64,000 nucleotides of DNA from Aphelocoma coerulescens (taxonomy: Eukaryota; Chordata; Aves; Passeriformes; Corvidae), in NCBI RefSeq assembly GCF_041296385.1, contig NW_027183590.1:124001-188000 (forward strand), written 5' to 3'. The first letter of the stretch is position 1. The number at the start of each line of letters is the position of its first letter. This document shows positions 1 through 8,922 of the stretch, in pieces. A program made the translations under genes and the position numbers. Below the pieces are notes generated by a model. The model was not told the DNA's origin and ran no database searches. It worked only from the letters and a program-made list of their open reading frames with translations.

Positions 1-527
1 CTGCTTTGAGGGGTGCAGTTGAAGTTGTAGGCAGCAAGAGCTTTCTCAGCTGGCCCTTTTGTGAGCTCTGCTTTTGCCAGATGACTTCCATCTTACCCTC
101 TTACCATCTTAGCCTCTCATTTTTGCATATCCCAAACCCCCTTCCAAACATCCAGCAGCTGCTTGTAAAGAAGAAGTCCTAGAACAAAAAGCCAGTGCTG
201 CCTTTCATAGCCCCTTTGCTGTCTATGAAGTAGAGGAAAGAAGCTAGTGAGACCCACTTTCTTTCTCAACTCCATAGAGCGCATCCTTCTCTCAAGGTGG
301 CAGAGTCCTTGGCGGAAGTGAAGCATCTGCAGCTGCAGTTCAGACTGAGAGATGTGCCAGGACAGGAAACATTTGCTGACCTTCCCTGTTCCCTGTGCAA
401 CATGATTCTTGCATCCCAGTCACTTTCACATACCTTCGGTATCCCTGAGTCCAAGCAGCTAAAGCTCACAGAGACAGAAGTGTCAGGAAGGAAAACGTTC
501 CAAAAGCACCCCCTTCTCTTATCAGCA

Positions 528-533
528 TATAAA
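528..533 (+). promoter_or_regulatory. TATA-like hexamer
   Basis: TATAAA in the context GCATATAAATTG is an AT-rich island in GC-rich DNA and recurs at offset 528 in every unit. No initiator or other promoter element is evident, so it may be chance. Confidence 0.2.
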
Positions 534-837
534 TTGTGCACAACAGGCTGCGGCACCGAACCTTCCTTCTCAGATAGACATGCCATCACACTTTTCACTC
601 TTGCAGCTCGGTTGAAAAGCTCCAGCAGCTGCTCCCGCAATAGCAAAAGGTTCTAGAAGTGAAAGCCAGTTTGGGGCTGCACCTTCTCCTTGCCGCATGT
701 AAGCCACACCAAACTCCCTGATGCACTCTGTCCTCCCCTTCTCAAAGGAGTAGACGGTGGCATCAGGACACACCTGTGTCCCAGCAGCTGGGTGCCCAGC
801 CGGGAGCAGGAGCAGGGCTGGGGCTGCTCCCAAAGTT

Positions 838-847
838 GCCCCGCCCC
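838..847 (-). promoter_or_regulatory. GC box (Sp/KLF-type), one per unit
   Basis: The plus strand reads GCCCCGCCCC, so the minus strand reads GGGGCGGGGC, a consensus GC box. It recurs at offset 838 in every unit but is altered by CpG changes in U5 (9765), U28 (61933) and U18 (39398). On the minus strand it lies about 45 bp after the AATAAA, so it could belong to the start of the next repeat's transcription unit. Binding is inferred from the motif only. Confidence 0.4.
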
Positions 848-890
848 AATGCCAGAGCCGGACATATGCTGAGGGGGGGCTGGATCAGGC

Positions 891-896
891 TTTATT
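891..896 (-). terminator. Canonical poly(A) signal AATAAA on the minus strand
   Basis: Plus-strand TTTATT is minus-strand AATAAA, in the context GGACAATAAAGCCTGATC, and recurs once per unit. I found no AATAAA or ATTAAA on the plus strand of the unit. If transcripts exist, minus-strand ones could be cleaved here, after crossing the minisatellite of the same unit. No expression evidence is available. Confidence 0.4.
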
Positions 897-1108
897 GTCC
901 AGCTGCATGCCAGGAGTGAGCACAAAATCTACCTGCATTCTCTGCAGCATGCCATCCTGGAGCAGAGCCATTGCCAAAGGAAGCCGTGAGCCCGTGCCAA
1001 GCCAGTGCCGGAGTGGGATCCTAGCAGCACCTGTGGAAGCCGGGAGAGAGGAGCCCACCTGGAGCAGGTTCGTGCAGGATTAATCATCCCGTGGCTTCCC
1101 ACCAGGGT

Positions 1109-1239
1109 CCTGTTGCTTCCAAAAAGCCCCACAGTGTCACTGTGGCCCCTCGGTTCCACCAGGTTCCATAGCGTCACTGTGGTGCCCAGGGTTCCGTCAG
1201 CTTCGCCAGCATCCCCACGGTCTGCAGAGCTCCCCGAGC
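1109..1239. repeat. Decayed minisatellite monomers, left flank (U1)
   Basis: The stretch repeats recognisable pieces of the 75-bp monomer, for example GTTCCATAGCGTCAC at about 1163-1177 and CCACGGTCTGCAGAGCTCC at about 1215-1233, but with many substitutions. It marks the degenerate edge of the homogenised core. Confidence 0.75.
1129..1145. other. Perfect 17-bp palindrome
   Basis: CCACAGTG and CACTGTGG are perfect inverted copies around a single T. It sits where the decayed minisatellite begins and recurs once per unit. It could mark a protein-binding site or simply derive from minisatellite sequence. Confidence 0.5.
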
Positions 1240-1615
1240 TTCTGTGGTGTCACAGTGGAGGCAGGGTTGCATCAGGTTCCATAGCATCAGCACGGTCTCC
1301 AGGGCTCCCAGAGGTTCTGTGGTGTCACAGTGGAGGCAGGGTTGCATCAGGTTCCATAGCATCACCACAGTCTCCAGGGCTCCCTGAGCTTCTGTGGTGT
1401 CACAGTGGAGGCAGGGTTGCATCAGGTTCCATAGCATCAGCACGGTCTCCAGGGCTCCCAGAGGTTCTGTGGTGTCACAGAGGAGGCAGGGTTGCATCAG
1501 GTTCCATAGCATCACCACGGTCTCCAGGGCTCCAAGAGCTTCTGTGGTGTCACAGAGGAGGCAGGGTTGCATCAGGTTCAATAGCATCAGCACGGTCTCC
1601 AGGGCTCCCCTGAGC
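1240..1615 (+). repeat. 75-bp minisatellite core, 5 monomers (canonical, U1)
   Basis: Monomers start at 1240, 1315, 1390, 1465 and 1540, each with TTCTGTGGTGTCACAG. They differ at fixed sites. Monomers 1-3 have CACAGTGG and monomers 4-5 have CACAGAGG. Monomers 1, 3 and 5 have CAGCACGG, monomer 2 has CACCACAG and monomer 4 has CACCACGG. Monomer 5 has CAATAG instead of CCATAG. Alternate monomers end in AGAGG or GAGC forms, so a 150-bp dimer is the natural subunit. Because 75 is a multiple of 3, frames stay open on both strands; this is not evidence of coding. Confidence 0.95.
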
Positions 1616-1790
1616 TTCTGTGGTGGTGTCACAGAGGAGCCAGGCTTCCTTGTAGTTCCCCAGCATCACAAAGGCTCTCCTGGGAGCCACGGGTCACAAA
1701 GCACCGTGGGCTCTGTGCAGCCCCGCTGTGTCACAATGGCCGCTGGCTTCCACGAGCCCCCGCAGTGTCCCAGTGGGCCCCGTGGCTTTA
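1616..1790. repeat. Decayed minisatellite monomers, right flank (U1)
   Basis: Monomer pieces continue past the core with increasing divergence: TTCTGTGGTGGTGTCACAG at 1616, CCCAGCATCACAAAGGCTC at about 1659, and TGTGTCACAATGGCCGCTGG at about 1727. The region is part of the minisatellite history and not a gene. Confidence 0.7.
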
Positions 1791-2268
1791 GGAGTGGGTG
1801 GCTGGGAGTTGGTGCCAGCGGCTGGGGGAGCAGCAGCAGGGACTGTGTGTGGACAGTGCCATGGCCACTTGTGTGGCCACTGGTGTCTCTGTGCCAGGCA
1901 CAGCCGTGGTGTGTAACACCGGCTCTGGGTCCTTTGGCTGTGCAGGTGGCAGTCACGGCCTGGAGCAGGGCTGCTCCCGGGGGACAGCCTGGGGCAGGAG
2001 GCTGCTGGAGATTCATTCCCCACACTCCTTGTCATGAGGTGCTCAGAGTGATTGGAAAGGCTGTTGGCAGCAGGCAGTTCTCTGGGTTCAAGCTGTGGAG
2101 CTGTCAGCGGGAATGCAAAGGCCAAGCTGGTGAGCCTTTTGTCCTGGTGCCTTTAGTGTGTGAGCAGTCCCTGGTGCCGTTGTCTTTGGATCCTGAGTGT
2201 GGGAGAGGCAAGGCTTAGGATGGTGCGTAGAGCTGAGAAGGAAAGTGCCGAGAGCAGCGTGTGTGCTG
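1791..2268. other. Non-repetitive right segment of the unit (shown in U1)
   Basis: This is G-rich, non-repetitive DNA joining the minisatellite to the next unit. It contains a short inverted repeat at 1862-1879, the second BamHI site and several runs of G. I see no convincing gene or known element. Confidence 0.65.
1862..1879. other. Inverted repeat, 7-bp arms, 4-base loop
   Basis: TGGCCAC and GTGGCCA flank TTGT. It could form a small hairpin in RNA from either strand. There is no T tract after it, and nothing suggests a bacterial terminator. It recurs in every unit. Confidence 0.4.
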
Positions 2269-4536
2269 CTGCTTTGAGGGGTGCAGTTGAAGTTGTAGGC
2301 AGCAAGAGCTTTCTCAGCTGGCCCTTTTGTGAGCTCTGCTTTTGCCAGATGACTTCCATCTTACCCTCTTACCATCTTAGCCTCTCATTTTTGCATATCC
2401 CAAACCCCCTTCCAAACATCCAGCAGCTGCTTGTAAAGAAGAAGTCCTAGAACAAAAAGCCAGTGCTGCCTTTCATAGCCCCTTTGCTGTCTATGAAGTA
2501 GAGGAAAGAAGCTAGTGAGACGCACTTTCTTTCTCAACTCCATAGAGCGCATCCTTCTCTCAAGGTGGCAGAGTCCTTGGCGGAAGTGAAGCATCTGCAG
2601 CTGCAGTTCAGACTGAGAGATGTGCCAGGACAGGAAACATTTGCTGACCTTCCCTGTTCCCTGTGCAACATGATTCTCGCATCCCAGTCACTTTCACATA
2701 CCTTCGGTATCCCTGAGTCCAAGCAGCTAAAGCTCACAGAGACAGAAGTGTCAGGAAGGAAAACGTTGCAAAAGCACCCCCTTCTCTTATCAGCATATAA
2801 ATTGTGCACAACAGGCTGCGGCACCGAACCTTCCTTCTCAGATAGACATGCCATCACACTTTTCACTCTTGCAGCTCGGTTGAAAAGCTCCAGCAGCTGC
2901 TCCCGCAATAGCAAAAGGTTCTAGAAGTGAAAGCCAGTTTGGGGCTGCACCTTCTCCTTGCCGCATGTAAGCCACACCAAACTCCCTGATGCACTCTGTC
3001 CTCCCCTTCTCAAAGGAGTAGACGGTGGCATCAGGACACACCTGTGTCCCAGCAGCTGGGTGCCCAGCCGGGAGCAGGAGCAGGGCTGGGGCTGCTCCCA
3101 AAGTTGCCCCGCCCCAATGCCAGAGCCGGACATATGCTGAGGGGGGGCTGGATCAGGCTTTATTGTCCAGCTGCATGCCAGGAGTGAGCACAAAATCTAC
3201 CTGCATTCTCTGCAGCATGCCATCCTGGAGCAGAGCCATTGCCAAAGGAAGCCGTGAGCCCGTGCCAAGCCAGTGCCGGAGTGGGATCCTAGCAGCACCT
3301 GTGGAAGCCGGGAGAGAGGAGCCCACCTGGAGCAGGTTCGTGCAGGATTAATCATCCCGTGGCTTCCCACCAGGGTCCTGTTGCTTCCAAAAGGCCCCAC
3401 AGTGTCACTGTGGCCCCTCGGTTCCACCAGGTTCCATAGCGTCACTGTGGTGCCCAGGGTTCCGTCAGCTTCGCCAGCATCCCCACGGTCTGCAGAGCTC
3501 CCCGAGCTTCTGTGGTGTCACAGTGGAGGCAGGGTTGCATCAGGTTCCATAGCATCAGCACGGTCTCCAGGGCTCCCAGAGGTTCTGTGGTGTCACAGTG
3601 GAGGCAGGGTTGCATCAGGTTCCATAGCATCACCACAGTCTCCAGGGCTCCCTGAGCTTCTGTGGTGTCACAGTGGAGGCAGGGTTGCATCAGGTTCCAT
3701 AGCATCAGCACGGTCTCCAGGGCTCCCAGAGGTTCTGTGGTGTCACAGAGGAGGCAGGGTTGCATCAGGTTCCATAGCATCACCACGGTCTCCAGGGCTC
3801 CAAGAGCTTCTGTGGTGTCACAGAGGAGGCAGGGTTGCATCAGGTTCAATAGCATCAGCACGGTCTCCAGGGCTCCCCTGAGCTTCTGTGGTGGTGTCAC
3901 AGAGGAGCCAGGCTTCCTTGTAGTTCCCCAGCATCACAAAGGCTCTCCTGGGAGCCACGGGTCACAAAGCACCGTGGGCTCTGTGCAGCCCCGCTGTGTC
4001 ACAATGGCCGCTGGCTTCCACGAGCCCCCGCAGTGTCCCAGTGGGCCCCGTGGCTTTAGGAGTGGGTGGCTGGGAGTTGGTGCCAGCGGCTGGGGGAGCA
4101 GCAGCAGGGACTGTGTGTGGACAGTGCCATGGCCACTTGTGTGGCCACTGGTGTCTCTGTGCCAGGCACAGCCGTGGTGTGTAACACCGGCTCTGGGTCC
4201 TTTGGCTGTGCAGGTGGCAGTCACGGCCTGGAGCAGGGCTGCTCCCGGGGGACAGCCTGGGGCAGGAGGCTGCTGGAGATTCATTCCCCACACTCCTTGT
4301 CATGAGGTGCTCAGAGTGATTGGAAAGGCTGTTGGCAGCAGGCAGTTCTCTGGGTTCAAGCTGTGGAGCTGTCAGCGGGAATGCAAAGGCCAAGCTGGTG
4401 AGCCTTTTGTCCTGGTGCCTTTAGTGTGTGAGCAGTCCCTGGTGCCGTTGTCTTTGGATCCTGAGTGTGGGAGAGGCAAGGCTTAGGATGGTGCGTAGAG
4501 CTGAGAAGGAAAGTGCCGAGAGCAGCATGTGTGCTG
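2269..4536 (+). repeat. Unit U2, 2268 bp, G type, 5 monomers
   Basis: The minisatellite core is 3508-3883. It carries G instead of C at 2768 (offset 500), a variant otherwise concentrated at the right end of the window. A private CpG change gives A at 4527 near the unit end. Confidence 0.95.
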
Positions 4537-6804
4537 CTGCTTTGAGGGGTGCAGTTGAAGTTGTAGGCAGCAAGAGCTTTCTCAGCTGGCCCTTTTGTGA
4601 GCTCTGCTTTTGCCAGATGACTTCCATCTTACCCTCTTACCATCTTAGCCTCTCATTTTTGCATATCCCAAACCCCCTTCCAAACATCCAGCAGCTGCTT
4701 GTAAAGAAGAAGTCCTAGAACAAAAAGCCAGTGCTGCCTTTCATAGCCCCTTTGCTGTCTATGAAGTAGAGGAAAGAAGCTAGTGAGACGCACTTTCTTT
4801 CTCAACTCCATAGAGCGCATCCTTCTCTCAAGGTGGCAGAGTCCTTGGCGGAAGTGAAGCATCTGCAGCTGCAGTTCAGACTGAGAGATGTGCCAGGACA
4901 GGAAACATTTGCTGACCTTCCCTGTTCCCTGTGCAACATGATTCTCGCATCCCAGTCACTTTCACATACCTTCGGTATCCCTGAGTCCAAGCAGCTAAAG
5001 CTCACAGAGACAGAAGTGTCAGGAAGGAAAACGTTCCAAAAGCACCCCCTTCTCTTATCAGCATATAAATTGTGCACAACAGGCTGCGGCACCGAACCTT
5101 CCTTCTCAGATAGACATGCCATCACACTTTTCACTCTTGCAGCTCGGTTGAAAAGCTCCAGCAGCTGCTCCCGCAATAGCAAAAGGTTCTAGAAGTGAAA
5201 GCCAGTTTGGGGCTGCACCTTCTCCTTGCCGCATGTAAGCCACACCAAACTCCCTGATGCACTCTGTCCTCCCCTTCTCAAAGGAGTAGACGGTGGCATC
5301 AGGACACACCTGTGTCCCAGCAGCTGGGTGCCCAGCCGGGAGCAGGAGCAGGGCTGGGGCTGCTCCCAAAGTTGCCCCGCCCCAATGCCAGAGCCGGACA
5401 TATGCTGAGGGGGGGCTGGATCAGGCTTTATTGTCCAGCTGCATGCCAGGAGTGAGCACAAAATCTACCTGCATTCTCTGCAGCATGCCATCCTGGAGCA
5501 GAGCCATTGCCAAAGGAAGCCGTGAGCCCGTGCCAAGCCAGTGCCGGAGTGGGATCCTAGCAGCACCTGTGGAAGCCGGGAGAGAGGAGCCCACCTGGAG
5601 CAGGTTCGTGCAGGATTAATCATCCCGTGGCTTCCCACCAGGGTCCTGTTGCTTCCAAAAGGCCCCACAGTGTCACTGTGGCCCCTCGGTTCCACCAGGT
5701 TCCATAGCGTCACTGTGGTGCCCAGGGTTCCGTCAGCTTCGCCAGCATCCCCACGGTCTGCAGAGCTCCCCGAGCTTCTGTGGTGTCACAGTGGAGGCAG
5801 GGTTGCATCAGGTTCCATAGCATCAGCACGGTCTCCAGGGCTCCCAGAGGTTCTGTGGTGTCACAGTGGAGGCAGGGTTGCATCAGGTTCCATAGCATCA
5901 CCACAGTCTCCAGGGCTCCCTGAGCTTCTGTGGTGTCACAGTGGAGGCAGGGTTGCATCAGGTTCCATAGCATCAGCACGGTCTCCAGGGCTCCCAGAGG
6001 TTCTGTGGTGTCACAGAGGAGGCAGGGTTGCATCAGGTTCCATAGCATCACCACGGTCTCCAGGGCTCCAAGAGCTTCTGTGGTGTCACAGAGGAGGCAG
6101 GGTTGCATCAGGTTCAATAGCATCAGCACGGTCTCCAGGGCTCCCCTGAGCTTCTGTGGTGGTGTCACAGAGGAGCCAGGCTTCCTTGTAGTTCCCCAGC
6201 ATCACAAAGGCTCTCCTGGGAGCCACGGGTCACAAAGCACCGTGGGCTCTGTGCAGCCCCGCTGTGTCACAATGGCCGCTGGCTTCCACGAGCCCCCGCA
6301 GTGTCCCAGTGGGCCCCGTGGCTTTAGGAGTGGGTGGCTGGGAGTTGGTGCCAGCGGCTGGGGGAGCAGCAGCAGGGACTGTGTGTGGACAGTGCCATGG
6401 CCACTTGTGTGGCCACTGGTGTCTCTGTGCCAGGCACAGCCGTGGTGTGTAACACCGGCTCTGGGTCCTTTGGCTGTGCAGGTGGCAGTCACGGCCTGGA
6501 GCAGGGCTGCTCCCGGGGGACAGCCTGGGGCAGGAGGCTGCTGGAGATTCATTCCCCACACTCCTTGTCATGAGGTGCTCAGAGTGATTGGAAAGGCTGT
6601 TGGCAGCAGGCAGTTCTCTGGGTTCAAGCTGTGGAGCTGTCAGCGGGAATGCAAAGGCCAAGCTGGTGAGCCTTTTGTCCTGGTGCCTTTAGTGTGTGAG
6701 CAGTCCCTGGTGCCGTTGTCTTTGGATCCTGAGTGTGGGAGAGGCAAGGCTTAGGATGGTGCGTAGAGCTGAGAAGGAAAGTGCCGAGAGCAGCGTGTGT
6801 GCTG
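4537..6804 (+). repeat. Unit U3, 2268 bp, G type, 5 monomers
   Basis: The minisatellite core is 5776-6151. I saw no private variant. It is close to the array consensus for a G-type unit (G at offset 1125, C at offset 500). Confidence 0.95.
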
Positions 6805-8922
6805 CTGCTTTGAGGGGTGCAGTTGAAGTTGTAGGCAGCAAGAGCTTTCTCAGCTGGCCCTTTTGTGAGCTCTGCTTTTGCCAGATGACTTCCATCTTAC
6901 CCTCTTACCATCTTAGCCTCTCATTTTTGCATATCCCAAACCCCCTTCCAAACATCCAGCAGCTGCTTGTAAAGAAGAAGTCCTAGAACAAAAAGCCAGT
7001 GCTGCCTTTCATAGCCCCTTTGCTGTCTATGAAGTAGAGGAAAGAAGCTAGTGAGACGCACTTTCTTTCTCAACTCCATAGAGCGCATCCTTCTCTCAAG
7101 GTGGCAGAGTCCTTGGCGGAAGTGAAGCATCTGCAGCTGCAGTTCAGACTGAGAGATGTGCCAGGACAGGAAACATTTGCTGACCTTCCCTGTTCCCTGT
7201 GCAACATGATTCTCGCATCCCAGTCACTTTCACATACCTTCGGTATCCCTGAGTCCAAGCAGCTAAAGCTCACAGAGACAGAAGTGTCAGGAAGGAAAAC
7301 GTTCCAAAAGCACCCCCTTCTCTTATCAGCATATAAATTGTGCACAACAGGCTGCGGCACCGAACCTTCCTTCTCAGATAGACATGCCATCACACTTTTC
7401 ACTCTTGCAGCTCGGTTGAAAAGCTCCAGCAGCTGCTCCCGCAATAGCAAAAGGTTCTAGAAGTGAAAGCCAGTTTGGGGCTGCACCTTCTCCTTGCCGC
7501 ATGTAAGCCACACCAAACTCCCTGATGCACTCTGTCCTCCCCTTCTCAAAGGAGTAGACGGTGGCATCAGGACACACCTGTGTCCCAGCAGCTGGGTGCC
7601 CAGCCGGGAGCAGGAGCAGGGCTGGGGCTGCTCCCAAAGTTGCCCCGCCCCAATGCCAGAGCCGGACATATGCTGAGGGGGGGCTGGATCAGGCTTTATT
7701 GTCCAGCTGCATGCCAGGAGTGAGCACAAAATCTACCTGCATTCTCTGCAGCATGCCATCCTGGAGCAGAGCCATTGCCAAAGGAAGCCGTGAGCCCGTG
7801 CCAAGCCAGTGCCGGAGTGGGATCCTAGCAGCACCTGTGGAAGCCGGGAGAGAGGAGCCCACCTGGAGCAGGTTCGTGCAGGATTAATCATCCCGTGGCT
7901 TCCCACCAGGGTCCTGTTGCTTCCAAAAAGCCCCACAGTGTCACTGTGGCCCCTCGGTTCCACCAGGTTCCATAGCGTCACTGTGGTGCCCAGGGTTCCG
8001 TCAGCTTCGCCAGCATCCCCACGGTCTGCAGAGCTCCCCGAGCTTCTGTGGTGTCACAGTGGAGGCAGGGTTGCATCAGGTTCCATAGCATCAGCACGGT
8101 CTCCAGGGCTCCCAGAGGTTCTGTGGTGTCACAGTGGAGGCAGGGTTGCATCAGGTTCCATAGCATCACCACAGTCTCCAGGGCTCCCTGAGCTTCTGTG
8201 GTGTCACAGTGGAGGCAGGGTTGCATCAGGTTCCATAGCATCAGCACGGTCTCCAGGGCTCCCCTGAGCTTCTGTGGTGGTGTCACAGAGGAGCCAGGCT
8301 TCCTTGTAGTTCCCCAGCATCACAAAGGCTCTCCTGGGAGCCACGGGTCACAAAGCACCGTGGGCTCTGTGCAGCCCCGCTGTGTCACAATGGCCGCTGG
8401 CTTCCACGAGCCCCCGCAGTGTCCCAGTGGGCCCCGTAGCTTTAGGAGTGGGTGGCTGGGAGTTGGTGCCAGCGGCTGGGGGAGCAGCAGCAGGGACTGT
8501 GTGTGGACAGTGCCATGGCCACTTGTGTGGCCACTGGTGTCTCTGTGCCAGGCACAGCCGTGGTGTGTAACACCGGCTCTGGGTCCTTTGGCTGTGCAGG
8601 TGGCAGTCACGGCCTGGAGCAGGGCTGCTCCCGGGGGACAGCCTGGGGCAGGAGGCTGCTGGAGATTCATTCCCCACACTCCTTGTCATGAGGTGCTCAG
8701 AGTGATTGGAAAGGCTGTTGGCAGCAGGCAGTTCTCTGGGTTCAAGCTGTGGAGCTGTCAGCGGGAATGCAAAGGCCAAGCTGGTGAGCCTTTTGTCCTG
8801 GTGCCTTTAGTGTGTGAGCAGTCCCTGGTGCCGTTGTCTTTGGATCCTGAGTGTGGGAGAGGCAAGGCTTAGGATGGTGCGTAGAGCTGAGAAGGAAAGT
8901 GCCGAGAGCAGCGTGTGTGCTG
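6805..8922 (+). repeat. Unit U4, 2118 bp, S type, short, 3 monomers
   Basis: The core is 8044-8269, two monomers fewer than usual. It has A at 8438 in the GTAGC motif, typical of short units. Unlike the other five short units it is S type, and its third monomer reads CAGCACGG, so the deletion junction or later exchange differs. Confidence 0.95.
8044..8269 (+). repeat. Contracted minisatellite, 3 monomers (U4)
   Basis: Two monomers (150 bp) are missing relative to U1. The third monomer carries CAGCACGG and runs directly into the right decayed flank, which differs from the junction in U6, U8, U13 and U21. Confidence 0.9.

Larger units (their letters stand above)
1..1108. other. Non-repetitive left segment of the unit (shown in U1)
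   Basis: No internal tandem repeat is visible here, and I recognise no transposon, tRNA or known gene. Open frames exist in several frames on both strands. Nearly all begin at GTG or TTG rather than ATG, and none shows a recognisable domain. The segment holds the TATA-like patch, the GC box and the minus-strand AATAAA described separately. The same segment occurs at the same offsets in every unit. Confidence 0.7.
1..2268 (+). repeat. Unit U1, 2268 bp, S type, 5 monomers
   Basis: This is the reference copy for the offsets used in other entries. Its minisatellite core is 1240-1615. It has A at 1125. It differs from the other copies I compared by C at 254 (others G) and T at 410 (others C, a CpG change). 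It has BamHI sites GGATCC at 1016-1021 and 2188-2193. Confidence 0.95.
1..8922 (+). repeat. Higher-order block A (units U1-U4)
   Basis: The block begins with an S-type unit (A at offset 1125) and ends with a 3-monomer short unit. It has four units totalling 8922 bp, the same composition and length as block F at 38557-47478. The left limit assumes that the unit before the window is a short one, which cannot be seen. Confidence 0.6.

Noticed and set aside
117..326. 69-codon minus-strand frame beginning with ATG (and a 68-codon one at 2153-2359)
   Set aside because: These are the only ATG-started frames I confirmed among those I checked, but they are short, lack domains and have no promoter or splice context. 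Chance frames of this size are expected.
592..606. Splice acceptor TTTTCACTCTTGCAG on the plus strand
   Set aside because: It is a good-looking acceptor, but no matching exon with coding sense or donor could be identified, and such motifs are common.
297..656. 119-codon plus-strand frame repeated in every unit
   Set aside because: It starts at GTG, has no recognisable domain, overlaps an equally long minus frame, and is identical between copies only because the units are. One site (offset 500) changes an amino acid on both strands. There is no evidence of coding.
1151..1166. CTCF-like site (CCACCAGGTTCCA)
   Set aside because: It matches the left half of the CTCF core but lacks the GGC of the right half. 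The minisatellite GAGGAGGCAGG matches only the right half. Neither is convincing without a matrix score.
1240..1615. CRISPR-like array
   Set aside because: Repeats are directly adjacent 75-bp monomers with no unique spacers, and there are no cas genes.
1174..1632. Repetitive proteins with 25-residue repeats from the minisatellite
   Set aside because: Open frames follow from a 75-bp period and occur on both strands. The starts are GTG, and the frame length simply follows monomer number.
1793..1832. G-quadruplex candidate
   Set aside because: Only three runs of three or more G occur within reach; a fourth run would have to be a GG. The candidate near 800-825 has the same problem.
1862..1879. 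Rho-independent terminator
   Set aside because: The small hairpin has no T tract, and the sequence is not bacterial in character.
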